A stretch of DNA of 64,000 nt from Bacteroidetes bacterium 43-16 (GCA_001897525.1 MKTB01000007.1:62001-126000); one strand, 5' to 3'; counted from the first letter of the stretch, positions 17,019 to 25,560 are shown. Notes: generated by a model not told the origin, from the sequence alone. Made by a program: numbers and translations.

Positions 17019-17780
17019 ATGGGAAACAGCATCATAAAAGTAGCAGAGTTGGTAAAGAAATACGATAACTTTACTGCCGTTAAGGGCATAAGCTTCGAAG
17101 TGCAGCAGGGAGAGATCTTTGGCTTGCTTGGTCCTAATGGCGCAGGTAAGACCACAACCCTGGAGATCATAGAGACACTACGGCCCAAAACATCCGGTAA
17201 AGTATGGGTAGACCAGATGGACCTGGACAAGCAGGCCCAGGACATCAAGAAGATCATAGGAGTACAATTACAGGCCGCAGGCTTCTACCCCAACCTGAAC
17301 CTCAAAGAGATCATAGAACTGTTTGGCGGTCTTTATAATGCTACCATAGATCCACTGGCTTTACTGCAAAGTGTGCAGCTGGAAGATAAAGCAAAAAGTA
17401 AATTCAAGCACCTGTCCGGCGGACAAAAACAGCGGTTTTCCATCGCCACCACTTTGATCAACCAGCCCAAGATCATCTTCCTGGATGAGCCCACAACCGG
17501 CCTGGATCCGCAGGCAAGGCGCAACCTTTGGGAATTGATCAAAAGCCTGAAAGAAAAAGGAACCACAGTGGTCATTACCACCCACTATATGGACGAGGCC
17601 GAGATCTTATGTGACCGGGTCGCTGTGGTAGATGCCGGCACTATCATCAAACAGGGCAGTCCCGATCAATTGATCGACGAGCTGCTGGCCGGGGGCTTTA
17701 CCCGTACTAAAAAAGTAAAAGAGGCCAATCTCGAAGATGTCTTCTTAAGCCTTACGGGTAAAGAATTAAGAGAGCTGTAA
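17019..17780 (+). CDS. ABC transporter ATP-binding protein (ABC-2 exporter type), no adjacent permease
   Basis: 253 residues, complete. Walker A is GLLGPNGAGKTTT, the signature is LSGGQKQR, Walker B is IIFLDEPTTGLDPQ and the H-loop is VVITTHYMDEAE. This is the pattern of DrrA/CcmA-like subunits that work with ABC-2 permeases. The C-terminal EANLEDVFLSLTGKELREL is also standard. No permease gene is on either side: a CAP protein precedes it and a flavin monooxygenase follows. Its membrane partner must be elsewhere. Confidence 0.92.
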   Translation: MGNSIIKVAELVKKYDNFTAVKGISFEVQQGEIFGLLGPNGAGKTTTLEIIETLRPKTSGKVWVDQMDLDKQAQDIKKIIGVQLQAAGFYPNLNLKEIIELFGGLYNATIDPLALLQSVQLEDKAKSKFKHLSGGQKQRFSIATTLINQPKIIFLDEPTTGLDPQARRNLWELIKSLKEKGTTVVITTHYMDEAEILCDRVAVVDAGTIIKQGSPDQLIDELLAGGFTRTKKVKEANLEDVFLSLTGKELREL

Positions 17781-17809
17781 ACTGATTTCCTCATTAAACA
17801 CCCGGTCTC

Positions 17810-18937
17810 ATGTCACAGGAAGTTGCTATCATAGGCGCAGGTATCGGTGGCCTCACCCTGGCCTTATATTTACAAAGACAGGGTATCAGGCCTGTGATCT
17901 ATGAAAGCGCGGCTACACTGGAACCCCTGGGAGCAGGCATCATGATGGCTTATAATGCCATGCAGGTATTTGAGGACCTGGGGCTTGCCGCCCTCATCGA
18001 GGCTGCAGGCAACCGGGTACTGGGCATTGATATAGCAGATCAGCAGGAAAAACACATCACGGCCACTGCACTAGACCAGGCCGACCTGCAAAAAGGCATT
18101 TACAATGTAGCCATCCACCGGGCAAAGCTGCAGGAGATCCTGGCAGAAGCTGTAGGGATGGAACATATACAACTTTCCCGGCGCTTAACATCGATCCGGG
18201 AAGGTGAAAAAACTAACCTGATATTTGAAGGAGGACACCAGGCGCATTGCGATGTCTTGTTCGGTGCAGACGGCATCAGGTCGGTAGTCAGGCAGCACAT
18301 AGCACCCGGAAGCAGCCTCCGGGATACGGGGCAGGTTTGCTGGCGCGGCATCTGTGCACATCAATTCCCGGAACTCAAAACCGACCTGGGTGTAGAACTA
18401 TGGGGGAATGGCGACCGTTTCGGTTACGTGGTGCTGAACCCTCAGCAGGCCTATTGGTATGCGGTCAGCAAAAGTAAATATGCACCTGGTCCGCAGATTC
18501 CCGAACGCATCCTGTCCTTTAACCCGCTGGCCCGGCAATTCATAGCGGCCACTCCTGCTGCAAAGATCATTTACAGCCCCCTGGCCGATCTGGCACCTTT
18601 GGCACATTGGCACAGCCACAACATATGCCTCATTGGGGATGCGGCCCATGCCACTACGCCCAACATGGGCCAGGGCGGCTGCCAGGCCATCGAAGATGCT
18701 TATACCATCGGTAAACTGCTGGAAAGAGGACATCCGCTGCAAGCAACTTTCCCCTTATTGCAGCAGATCAGGACAAAAAAAGTCAATAAAATAGTGCAGC
18801 AAAGCAGGTTATTAGGCCGTTTATCCCAGCTTGAAAATAAATATGCCGCATCTTTACGTAATTTTGCGCTGCGCCTCACGGCTGCTACCGTAGCCAGGAA
18901 GCAATTAAACTTCCTCATTGATATCCATTATATTTAA
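17810..18937 (+). CDS. FAD-dependent monooxygenase (PHBH/UbiH-like)
   Basis: 375 residues. The N-terminal GAGIGGLTLALYLQRQG is the FAD-binding GxGxxG. VLFGADGIRSVVR is the DG motif, and LIGDAAHATTPNMGQGGCQAIEDA is the GD motif of group A flavoprotein hydroxylases. It probably hydroxylates or epoxidises a small hydrophobic or aromatic substrate using NAD(P)H and oxygen. Neighbours give no clue to the substrate. It lies 29 bases after the ABC ATPase gene and 32 before tsaE, all on the same strand. Confidence 0.88.
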   Translation: MSQEVAIIGAGIGGLTLALYLQRQGIRPVIYESAATLEPLGAGIMMAYNAMQVFEDLGLAALIEAAGNRVLGIDIADQQEKHITATALDQADLQKGIYNVAIHRAKLQEILAEAVGMEHIQLSRRLTSIREGEKTNLIFEGGHQAHCDVLFGADGIRSVVRQHIAPGSSLRDTGQVCWRGICAHQFPELKTDLGVELWGNGDRFGYVVLNPQQAYWYAVSKSKYAPGPQIPERILSFNPLARQFIAATPAAKIIYSPLADLAPLAHWHSHNICLIGDAAHATTPNMGQGGCQAIEDAYTIGKLLERGHPLQATFPLLQQIRTKKVNKIVQQSRLLGRLSQLENKYAASLRNFALRLTAATVARKQLNFLIDIHYI

Positions 18938-18969
18938 TCAACACCGGCCCTAAGGGGCTGAAACATACT

Positions 18970-19404
18970 ATGGCTTTAATTTTTGAAACTGATTTTGAAC
19001 TGACCGACATAGCGGCAACGGCAAAAGCATTCTTATCTATTGCAAAAGCTTATGACACCTGGGCTTTAAGCGGTCAACTTGGTGCCGGGAAGACCACGTT
19101 TACGGCCGCCCTGCTCAAAGAACTGGGCAGTAAGGACAGCGTAAGCAGCCCTACCTTTTCCATTATTAACCAATATATTGCTGCAGAACAAACGATCTAC
19201 CACAGCGACTGGTACCGGATCGGGGATGAAGAAGAGGCCATTGCCAGCGGTCTGGAAGATATGCTGCAACAAGCCGGCATCAAGATCATAGAATGGTGGG
19301 AAAAGGCCCCGGGCCTCTTAGCTCCCGGTACACTTTATTGCTACCTGACCACGCTGGATGAGTCCCGGCGCAGCTTAAAATGCTTTGATCAGCCAATTCT
19401 TTAA
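18970..19404 (+). CDS. tsaE: tRNA threonylcarbamoyladenosine biosynthesis ATPase TsaE
   Basis: 144 residues, normal length. SGQLGAGKTTF is the Walker A motif. SSPTFSIINQY and YHSDWYRIGDEEEAIASGLEDML are the TsaE-specific segments, and IKIIEWWEKAP matches the conserved WxE region. It supports TsaBD in making t6A37 on ANN-decoding tRNAs. It is the last gene before the tRNA-Trp/secE/nusG unit. Confidence 0.95.
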   Translation: MALIFETDFELTDIAATAKAFLSIAKAYDTWALSGQLGAGKTTFTAALLKELGSKDSVSSPTFSIINQYIAAEQTIYHSDWYRIGDEEEAIASGLEDMLQQAGIKIIEWWEKAPGLLAPGTLYCYLTTLDESRRSLKCFDQPIL

Positions 19405-19410
19405 AAATAA

Positions 19411-19441
19411 TTTGTTCAGGAAAAATAAAACCCTATCTTTG
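19411..19441 (+). promoter_or_regulatory. Bacteroidota consensus promoter of the tRNA-Trp/secE/nusG unit
   Basis: TTTG (19411-19414), an exact 19-base spacer and TATCTTTG (19434-19441) form a complete consensus match, 65 bases before the tRNA. Confidence 0.88.
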
Positions 19442-19506
19442 CAATCCTGTCAACGGGGAATATGATGGTTTAAGGACGCTTAAATCATTTATTTTGAAAT
19501 ACTAAT

Positions 19507-19577
19507 ACGGGCATGGTGCAATGGTAGCATGCGGGTCTCCAAAACCTTCGATCTGGGTTCGAATCCTAGTGCCCGTG
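19507..19577 (+). tRNA. tRNA-Trp (anticodon CCA)
   Basis: 71 bases, with the 3' CCA not encoded. The acceptor stem ACGGGCA/TGCCCGT pairs perfectly. The D stem is GTGC/GCAT with loop AATGGTA. The anticodon loop CTCCAAA gives CCA. The T stem CTGGG/CCTAG encloses TTCGAAT. The anticodon stem has a mismatch at its outermost pair (C27 with T43) next to a G-T pair. The tRNA-Trp/secE/nusG order is common in Bacteroidota. Confidence 0.93.
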
Positions 19578-19585
19578 CAAAACAT

Positions 19586-19607
19586 AGCCCCCAAAAGGGC
19601 TTTTTTA
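19586..19607 (+). terminator. short hairpin with T tract between tRNA-Trp and secE
   Basis: AGCCC (19586-19590) pairs with GGGCT (19597-19601) around CCAAAA, followed by TTTTTATTTTT. It is probably a partial terminator that also defines the tRNA precursor end. Confidence 0.6.
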
Positions 19608-19632
19608 TTTTTAACTCAACACAGTAAGTATT

Positions 19633-19827
19633 ATGGCTAAATTTGGCACTTACGTTCAGGAAGCATATGACGAGTTGGTTCATAAAGTGAGCTGGCCTTC
19701 ATGGTCTGAGCTTCAGAAAACTACATGGGTAGTTTTATTGGGTATCCTTTTCATTACTTTCGTGGTTTTAGGAATGGATGCAGCTTGTGAAGCTCTGATG
19801 AAGTTAATCTACAGTTTTGCTTCCTAA
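19633..19827 (+). CDS. secE: preprotein translocase subunit SecE
   Basis: 64 residues, the size of single-helix SecE. The amphipathic cytoplasmic helix with YVQEAYDELVHKVSWPSWSELQKTTWVVL is the conserved SecE signature, followed by one membrane helix (LLGILFITFVVLGMDAACEALM). It clamps SecY in the Sec translocon. nusG starts 23 bases downstream. Confidence 0.96.
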   Translation: MAKFGTYVQEAYDELVHKVSWPSWSELQKTTWVVLLGILFITFVVLGMDAACEALMKLIYSFAS

Positions 19828-19850
19828 TAAAATTAATCTGAAACAACACA

Positions 19851-20423
19851 ATGAGTGATACTTTGCAAACACAACCGGTACAAGATACTAAATGGTATGT
19901 ATTACGTGTGGTTAGTGGAAAAGAAAGAAAAGTAAAAGAACATTTAGATAAAGAAATCCGCATCAGCGGCTGGAGCAATGCGATCATCCAGATCCTTTGC
20001 CCAATGGAAAAAGTGTTTAAGGTCCAGAACGGGAAGAAAGCATTAAGAGAAAAAATCCTTTTCCCGGGCTACCTGATGATCGAAGCGGTAGATGGTAAAT
20101 TCAATGATACCATGTTGCAAACTATCGTTGCGGTAACGGGCGTTATCCACTTCTTAGGAAAAGAAAACCCTACCCCATTACGTAAATCTGAAGTAAACAA
20201 AATGTTTGGTAACCTGGATGAGGTTATGGAGCAAGGTATTACTATGGCAGAACCGTTTATACTGGGCGAAACCATTAAAGTAATTGACGGTCCGTTCAAC
20301 GATTTCAACGGTACTATTGAAGAAGTAAGTGAGGAAAAACGTAAGTTGAAAGTCAGTGTTAAGATCTTTGGTCGCGCACAGATTGTTGAACTTAACTTCA
20401 CACAAGTTGAAAAAATATCTTAG
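19851..20423 (+). CDS. nusG: transcription termination/antitermination protein NusG
   Basis: 190 residues. The N-terminal NGN domain begins TKWYVLRVVSGKERKVKEHLDKEI and contains LFPGYLMIEA and VIHFLGKENPTPL. The C-terminal KOW domain is GETIKVIDGPFNDFNGTIEEVSEEKRKLKVSVKIFGR. It couples RNA polymerase to ribosomes and affects pausing and termination. A strong terminator follows, and the ribosomal protein genes rplK-rplA do not come next. Confidence 0.97.
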   Translation: MSDTLQTQPVQDTKWYVLRVVSGKERKVKEHLDKEIRISGWSNAIIQILCPMEKVFKVQNGKKALREKILFPGYLMIEAVDGKFNDTMLQTIVAVTGVIHFLGKENPTPLRKSEVNKMFGNLDEVMEQGITMAEPFILGETIKVIDGPFNDFNGTIEEVSEEKRKLKVSVKIFGRAQIVELNFTQVEKIS

Positions 20424-20444
20424 TCAACAATGTTCACATTGTAT

Positions 20445-20484
20445 AAAAAATAAGCAGCAATATTTAATTGCTGCTTATTTTTTT
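20445..20484 (+). terminator. terminator after nusG
   Basis: A 16-base perfect stem (20445-20460 with 20468-20483) with loop TATTTAA. The 5' arm is A-rich and the 3' arm ends in TTTTTT. Confidence 0.88.
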
Positions 20485-20555
20485 ATGCCCCAGGCGATGC
20501 TGCTGATCCGGGTGATATCGCAGAAGCGATATGATTCGCCCCTGCTCTTTTTGTC

Positions 20556-21845
20556 TTAAGGATTTAAGGACACATTCACACCCAGGCCTACGGATGTATT
20601 TTTAATTTTCTTGCCCACATCATCGGCCATATAGTTGACCAGTCCCTGGCGGTATTGGGCCACAACAGCCACGTAATCGGACACGCGATACCTTATCTGA
20701 GCCCTGGCTCCTGCATCCCATACATTGATCCATTTTAAAGGATTTACCGTATTCTTCAGGGTAGTTCCTTTTACCAGGGGATTATCATCTTCCAGTACCA
20801 GCTTGTTATTAAAATTACGGTACATATCGGCACCTACTGCCACAGATATATTATTGGTCACATTATAACCGGCCATAGCAGCCAGTCCTACACCTATCAC
20901 ATGATTGCCATAAGTATTTGTGGTGCTGCCACTTGCAGCGGTCAAAGAATTACTTAAATTATCTCCCAGGTTGGTAAAGGAGCCATTATCATTCTTCCGG
21001 TAATAAAGGGCTTTTTTATAGCGCACATCGGTGTAAGACACATCCAGGTTAGCTTCGGTATACATCCGCTTATTCCAGTCGCGCTTCACCGTCATCCCGG
21101 CATTGAACTGCATCAGTCCCACCGTAGGCAAGCCTCCTTTTACAGAAAGACCATAGATAAACGGATCTTCGAATGTTGCGTTATGCTCGGGGTTATCCGA
21201 CCAGTCGGAAGCACTATAGAGCTTAGAGCCCATATCTTCTGCTATTTTGAATCGCTCATTTCTTTCGGCCACTGCACTTACCGGGGCTAAGGCACTACGC
21301 ATTTCCGGCAGGGAGCCGGCAGTACTGCTCATCACAGGGCTTATGGTCGTAGCTAACAGTCCGCCCCCTATACGTTCCGTAAACGTATGTTGCAGGCTTG
21401 CAGCGGTATAGTCTGAGGATATATTCACGGTAGTACTGCGAGCACCCGAACCTTGTACCATTAACGGCCGTTGAGGCTGCAGGCTGGCTGTATTATTTTC
21501 AGCAGCAGGGGGCACTGCCTGTGCTATAACTTTATGGCTCGGGGCAGATGGTGATGTATTGTTCTCCTTGTTCACCAATTGGCCGGGACTATTGACCTCT
21601 GTTTGATTTACATAGAGCAGGAGCGCTGCGGTAGCCACCACACCGATACAGGCAGCGGCAACAGAGCGGCTGATGGACCAGAAGGGCACCTTTTTAGCAG
21701 TATTACTGCTCTTTCCCGGCGCAAAAGTTGCATTATTCCCCTCTTTAAGGGCCTGCTGCATTTTTTGCCAGGAAGCTTCAGATGGCCTGTAATCAACCTC
21801 CTCTAAGACTTTTCTAATATCTCTTTCAAACGCATCCGGTTTCAT
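20556..21845 (-). CDS. anti-sigma-like protein fused to an outer-membrane-type beta-barrel domain
   Basis: 429 residues. The cytoplasmic N-terminus (FERDIRKVLEEVDYRPSEASWQKMQQAL) resembles the short sigma-binding regions of Bacteroidota anti-sigma proteins. One membrane helix lies at about 59-79. A disordered stretch of about 130 residues is followed, at about 220-429, by a porin-like repeat of amphipathic strands (MYTEANLDVSYTDVRYKKALYY, GLAAMAGYNVTNNISVAVGADMY) ending in a phenylalanine-free GLGVNVSLNP. The gene overlaps the sigma-factor gene by 4 bases. How an inner-membrane helix and a barrel-like domain coexist is unclear, and the C-terminal part may be a periplasmic beta domain. A signal-sensing role is inferred. 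Confidence 0.72.
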   Translation of the reverse strand: MKPDAFERDIRKVLEEVDYRPSEASWQKMQQALKEGNNATFAPGKSSNTAKKVPFWSISRSVAAACIGVVATAALLLYVNQTEVNSPGQLVNKENNTSPSAPSHKVIAQAVPPAAENNTASLQPQRPLMVQGSGARSTTVNISSDYTAASLQHTFTERIGGGLLATTISPVMSSTAGSLPEMRSALAPVSAVAERNERFKIAEDMGSKLYSASDWSDNPEHNATFEDPFIYGLSVKGGLPTVGLMQFNAGMTVKRDWNKRMYTEANLDVSYTDVRYKKALYYRKNDNGSFTNLGDNLSNSLTAASGSTTNTYGNHVIGVGLAAMAGYNVTNNISVAVGADMYRNFNNKLVLEDDNPLVKGTTLKNTVNPLKWINVWDAGARAQIRYRVSDYVAVVAQYRQGLVNYMADDVGKKIKNTSVGLGVNVSLNP

Positions 21846-22420
21846 AACTCTATTTTTGAATTTGTGGTAATAATTGATTTTAATTGCTTTTTTGCCTGGT
21901 GCAAGAGCCAGTGGGAATGATTTTCGGTAATGTTCAATTCCTGCGCGATCTCTTTATGGTTATACTCTTCAAAGACGTAAAGATTGAACACGGTCCTTTG
22001 CTTATCCGGCAATTTTCGCATAATGTTAAGGACCTCATCTGCAGAAATGCGTTCCTGTACCTGATTTAAAACGCCCAGACTGTTGGCTGCAGTATTATCC
22101 TCAATGTTAAAGTAAGTATTCTTCTCTACTTCATTCTTTTTGGCATTAAGGCTCCTGAGGTTATCCAGGCAGACCCTCGTGGTCACTTTGCGCACCCAGC
22201 CTTCAAATGATCCCTGGAAGCCGAACTGGCCCAGGTTATGGTACACTTTCATAAAACCGTCATGCACCCACTGCTCCGCATCTTCGGTATTGGGTGCATA
22301 CCGTACACATACTTTCATCATGACCGGATAAAAAGTAAAATAAAACTCCTTTTGCCTGAGCGGATCTCCCGCCAGGCAGCCCTCAACTAAGCCTTGAAGT
22401 TTATCTAAACTAATATCCAT
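21842..22420 (-). CDS. ECF (sigma-70 family) RNA polymerase sigma factor
   Basis: 192 residues. Region 2: FYFTFYPVMMKVCVRYAPNTEDAEQWVHDGFMKVYHNL and FEGWVRKVTTRVCLDNLRS. Region 4: LPDKQRTVFNLYVFEEYNHKEIAQELNITENHSHWLLHQAKKQL, with a clear helix-turn-helix. It overlaps the following anti-sigma/barrel gene by 4 bases (ATGA), a sign of translational coupling. A Kunitz-like lipoprotein gene precedes it by 27 bases on the same strand, so the three may form one operon. Confidence 0.95.
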   Translation of the reverse strand: MDISLDKLQGLVEGCLAGDPLRQKEFYFTFYPVMMKVCVRYAPNTEDAEQWVHDGFMKVYHNLGQFGFQGSFEGWVRKVTTRVCLDNLRSLNAKKNEVEKNTYFNIEDNTAANSLGVLNQVQERISADEVLNIMRKLPDKQRTVFNLYVFEEYNHKEIAQELNITENHSHWLLHQAKKQLKSIITTNSKIEL

Positions 22421-22447
22421 TAATCTATTCAGCTATACGTACGTATT

Positions 22448-22702
22448 TTATTTTTTACAGGCACAGGCATTACACTCTGCTTCGCTCTTGAATCCTACAT
22501 CGGAGCAACCGGTATAAGGCACCAGGGTACATTGATTGGACTCCGCATCATAAAACCAGCGGCTGAAAGCTGCCTGGCAAGCCTCATTCACCGGAGGTTT
22601 CTGTAAGCACTTTGCATCTACTGCCTGGCAGTCGGATAGTTTGGCACAAGAGCCAAAACCAAGGGCTATCACTATTGCAGCTAAGCCTAAGTAACACTTC
22701 AT
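22448..22702 (-). CDS. Kunitz/BPTI-like domain lipoprotein
   Basis: 84 residues. A signal peptide ends at a lipobox (GFGSC, Cys19 lipidated). The mature part matches Kunitz inhibitors: Cys32, 42, 58, 66, 77 and 80/82, with C42-x15-C58-x7-C66 exactly as in BPTI (14-30-38). It has SRWFYDAESNQC for RYFYNAKAGLC, PYTGC for YGGC and FKSEAEC for FKSAEDC. Two residues are missing before FKSEAEC, and the position equivalent to the reactive P1 Lys15 is Gln43, so trypsin inhibition is doubtful. It is anchored in the outer or inner membrane facing the periplasm or surface. It heads a unit with an ECF sigma factor and its anti-sigma. Confidence 0.8.
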   Translation of the reverse strand: MKCYLGLAAIVIALGFGSCAKLSDCQAVDAKCLQKPPVNEACQAAFSRWFYDAESNQCTLVPYTGCSDVGFKSEAECNACACKK

Positions 22703-22832
22703 TTATTGATTATTTTTATTTTATACTATAAAGTTAATGAAAAGATATAGTCCTCAAAAATGCACAACCCGGGTGCTGAAAACTACATATGGACCTTTCT
22801 TTTAAAAACAGACGTAAAAACGGTGGAGTTAC

Positions 22833-22872
22833 TTAGAAAAAAGGTCAGCAAAATTGCCGACCTTTTTTCTAA
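22833..22872 (-). terminator. terminator downstream of small lipoprotein gene
   Basis: A perfect 14-base stem (22833-22846 with 22859-22872) with A/T-rich ends, beginning 22 bases past the stop of the gene at 22895-23329. Confidence 0.82.
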
Positions 22873-22894
22873 ATAAATACTATCTGTATCTCTA

Positions 22895-23329
22895 TTAATA
22901 ATTGATTCTTAAAAACACATCATCATAAGGACCTTTCGGAAAATCCTGGTAGCGGAGATGAAGGGTTTTCGTGGTTTTTTCAATCACCATCCAGTTCTTA
23001 TTCAGGCCGTTAAACGGTCTTGTATTGTCAAACTGTAATTTAAGACTGGCTGTAGATCCTACGGTATCTGTGTACATCGTATCCTTCCAGCTACCATTGA
23101 ATACCACACCATCCCGGATGGCATGTACCGTTCCGTCATTATTAAAGGTGAAAGAATAACCGGTAAAGCTCACTAATCTGTCATTTCCATCGTCATAATA
23201 ACCAGTCATCCGCCAGTTTTTTTGCTGCAGGATCTCTCCTGCTTTTTTATCTGTTGACTCTCCGTCTACTTTCTGGCAGCTAACTGCGGCAAATGCAACT
23301 CCAAGGGCTAAAGTTGTAATTTTTTTCAT
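22895..23329 (-). CDS. small lipoprotein, lipocalin-like, unknown function
   Basis: 144 residues from the ATG at 23329. The lipobox is AAVSC, followed by QKVDGES. The mature protein is mostly short beta strands (NWRMTGYYDDGND, YSFTFNNDGTVHAIRDGVVFNGSWK, TKTLHLRYQDF), similar in style to lipocalin-like or META-type lipoproteins of Bacteroidota that begin with a W-x-M-T-G motif. No precise family is recognised. It is monocistronic, with its own terminator, next to metK. Confidence 0.7.
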   Translation of the reverse strand: MKKITTLALGVAFAAVSCQKVDGESTDKKAGEILQQKNWRMTGYYDDGNDRLVSFTGYSFTFNNDGTVHAIRDGVVFNGSWKDTMYTDTVGSTASLKLQFDNTRPFNGLNKNWMVIEKTTKTLHLRYQDFPKGPYDDVFLRINY

Positions 23330-23377
23330 GAACAAATGCTATTTTGACAATGATTAATAGGATGTAATATAATAATT

Positions 23378-24634
23378 TTATTTTATTCCGAATGACTTTT
23401 TCACCTTGCTTACGAAATCCAGTTTCTCCCAGGTAAACAATTCCACTTTCACTTTTTTAGGCTTTTTGGTTGTATAGTCCATAAAGCTTAACTCTTTCAC
23501 CTCAGACTCACGGCCCATGTGCCCGTAAGCAGCGGTAGGTCCGTAGATCGGGTTCCTTAATTTCAAACGGGTCTCAATAGCATAAGGTCTCATATCGAAG
23601 ATCTCGCTTACTTTTTGAGCAATTTCACCATCGGTAAGGTCCACTTTTGCAGTACCCTTGGTGTCTACAAATATACCCATAGGCTGTGCTACACCAATCG
23701 CATAGGACACCTGTACCAGGATCTCGTCACATACCCCTGCAGCCACCATATTTTTGGCAATATGCCGGGTAGCATAGGCAGCACTTCTGTCTACTTTACT
23801 AGGATCTTTACCACTGAAAGCACCACCACCGTGTGCACCTTTACCACCGTAAGTATCTACGATGATCTTTCTGCCCGTCAGCCCGGTATCACCATGTGGT
23901 CCGCCGATAACGAATTTACCGGTAGGATTAATATGATATTTGATCGCGCTGTTGAAGTATTTTTTATACTCAGGATATTTTTTGATCACACGCGGGATCA
24001 GGATATCTCTAATGTCTTTATCGATCTTTTGCAACATGGCTGCTTCCTCTCCGAAATCATCATGCTGGGTAGAGATAACGATCGCATCAATACGCATAGG
24101 TTTATGATCATCATTATACTCAAGCGTTACCTGGCTTTTGGCATCAGGTCTCAGGTATTTGATCTGCTTATTTTCCCTGCGCAGTTCTGCTAATTCTATC
24201 AGTAATTTATTGGCCAGATCCAGTGCAAGCGGCATGTAATTGGTGGTCTCGTTGGTGGCGTAACCAAACATCATTCCCTGGTCACCGGCACCCTGATCTT
24301 CTTTATTTTTACGCTCTACACCCTGGTTGATATCAGGAGATTGTTCGTGGATAGCAGAGAGTATACCACAACTGTTCGCCTCGAACATATACTCACTTTT
24401 AGTGTACCCGATCTTACGGATCACCGAACGTGCGATTTCCTGTACATCAAGGTAAGCACTTGACTTTACTTCACCAGCAAGAATCACCTGCCCTGTAGTA
24501 ACCAGGGTTTCACAGGCAACTTTACTTTCTTTATCAAATGCTAGAAAATTATCAATAAGAGCATCAGAGATCTGATCTGCGATTTTATCCGGATGTCCTT
24601 CAGAAACTGATTCGGACGTGAAATAATATGGCAT
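23378..24634 (-). CDS. metK: S-adenosylmethionine synthase
   Basis: 418 residues. It starts [28 protein letters not shown] and contains [16 protein letters not shown] (methionine/ATP loop), [21 protein letters not shown] and [19 protein letters not shown], the phosphate-binding motif. All catalytic elements look intact. It makes S-adenosylmethionine from ATP and methionine. Compared with E. coli it carries insertions, as is usual in this phylum. It is transcribed alone. Confidence 0.98.
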   Translation of the reverse strand: MPYYFTSESVSEGHPDKIADQISDALIDNFLAFDKESKVACETLVTTGQVILAGEVKSSAYLDVQEIARSVIRKIGYTKSEYMFEANSCGILSAIHEQSPDINQGVERKNKEDQGAGDQGMMFGYATNETTNYMPLALDLANKLLIELAELRRENKQIKYLRPDAKSQVTLEYNDDHKPMRIDAIVISTQHDDFGEEAAMLQKIDKDIRDILIPRVIKKYPEYKKYFNSAIKYHINPTGKFVIGGPHGDTGLTGRKIIVDTYGGKGAHGGGAFSGKDPSKVDRSAAYATRHIAKNMVAAGVCDEILVQVSYAIGVAQPMGIFVDTKGTAKVDLTDGEIAQKVSEIFDMRPYAIETRLKLRNPIYGPTAAYGHMGRESEVKELSFMDYTTKKPKKVKVELFTWEKLDFVSKVKKSFGIK

Positions 24635-24710
24635 TAAAAAAATATATTATTTGGGTTAAAATTTAAATAGGTTCAAAAGTACAAAAAGATATTAATAATG
24701 GTGTATCAAA

Positions 24711-25196
24711 TTACTGGCTTGCAGAAGAATCTACCATTAATTGTTCATCGGGCTCTTCGCCCGGTAACATGATCTCCTGGATGGTGGAATCGGACTGCAT
24801 ATACTCAAAACTATTGAAGTCTATTTTCCAGCGCACATTACCTTCCAGGTTTTTTTCCGCGACCAGGTTAAGCTGTGTAAAAGGGAACAGTTCCGGGCTG
24901 GTAGAGAATTCCACTGTATACATGGTATCATTGACTTTGGTTTCATTGATAATCTTTACCTTGAAATTATCAATATAAATTTCCTTCTGCTCATCGGTCA
25001 GGTCTTTGGTCTCTTTTTCCAGCACTTTCAGGAAGCTCCAGGTCTGGCGTGTAGAGTAGTTCTTAGCGGTATGCATATCCAGCCTGGCCACGCTGACCAG
25101 GAAGGTCTCTGTTACTGCTTTCGGCGAGTTGGTGCTTTTACAGGCGCAGAGTATCAGGGAAAAAATAAAGAGTGCAACTACTTTACCAGGGTTCAT
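24711..25196 (-). CDS. lipoprotein, DUF4878/NTF2-like
   Basis: 161 residues from the ATG at 25196, chosen because it puts MNPGKVV directly before the hydrophobic core. The lipobox is LILCAC. The mature part begins STNSPKAVTETFLVSVARLDMHTAKNYST, the pattern of DUF4878/NTF2-like lipoproteins (one helix, then a curved sheet with WKIDF near the end). An acidic tail follows. The function is unknown. Confidence 0.72.
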   Translation of the reverse strand: MNPGKVVALFIFSLILCACKSTNSPKAVTETFLVSVARLDMHTAKNYSTRQTWSFLKVLEKETKDLTDEQKEIYIDNFKVKIINETKVNDTMYTVEFSTSPELFPFTQLNLVAEKNLEGNVRWKIDFNSFEYMQSDSTIQEIMLPGEEPDEQLMVDSSASQ

Positions 25197-25265
25197 CGAA
25201 GTATAAAATTTAGGCAAAAATACAAAAATGCAGCTCAGGTTTCATCAAAAGAATAAAACGTGTAA

Positions 25266-25496
25266 TTACTTACCAGTCTTCATTTTCCGGATCGGGTCCA
25301 GCAGGTAGCTTAAGCCGTTTAACTTGATCTCGTACATGGTCTGCAGCAGTATCCCGATCTTCCCGGCAGGAAAGCCAGTCCTTGAAAACCACAGGATATA
25401 ATGCTCCGGCAAATCCCCGATAAGAGTGCCGTTATATTTTCCAAAAGGCATTTTAACTTCAAATAGTTCTGTAAGTAGTTGCGCGTTAGGTTCCAT
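25266..25496 (-). CDS. DUF3820 family protein
   Basis: 76 residues. MPFGKYNGTLIGDLPEHYILWFSRTGFPAGKIGILLQTMYEIKLNGL is the DUF3820 signature, with MPFGKYKGT, LPEHYL-WF and the C-terminal EIK-NGL. The molecular function of the family is unknown. It is a small cytoplasmic protein in its own short unit. Confidence 0.9.
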   Translation of the reverse strand: MEPNAQLLTELFEVKMPFGKYNGTLIGDLPEHYILWFSRTGFPAGKIGILLQTMYEIKLNGLSYLLDPIRKMKTGK

Positions 25497-25560
25497 TAAT
25501 AAGATTTATTTAAGATTTTGAGGCTAAAATTATGGCAAATAAATTTCTATTTTTGTGCCT

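Noticed and set aside
23615-24193. Open frame opposite metK (about 190 codons)
   Set aside because: It is the antisense shadow of a conserved gene, and its translation has no family features.
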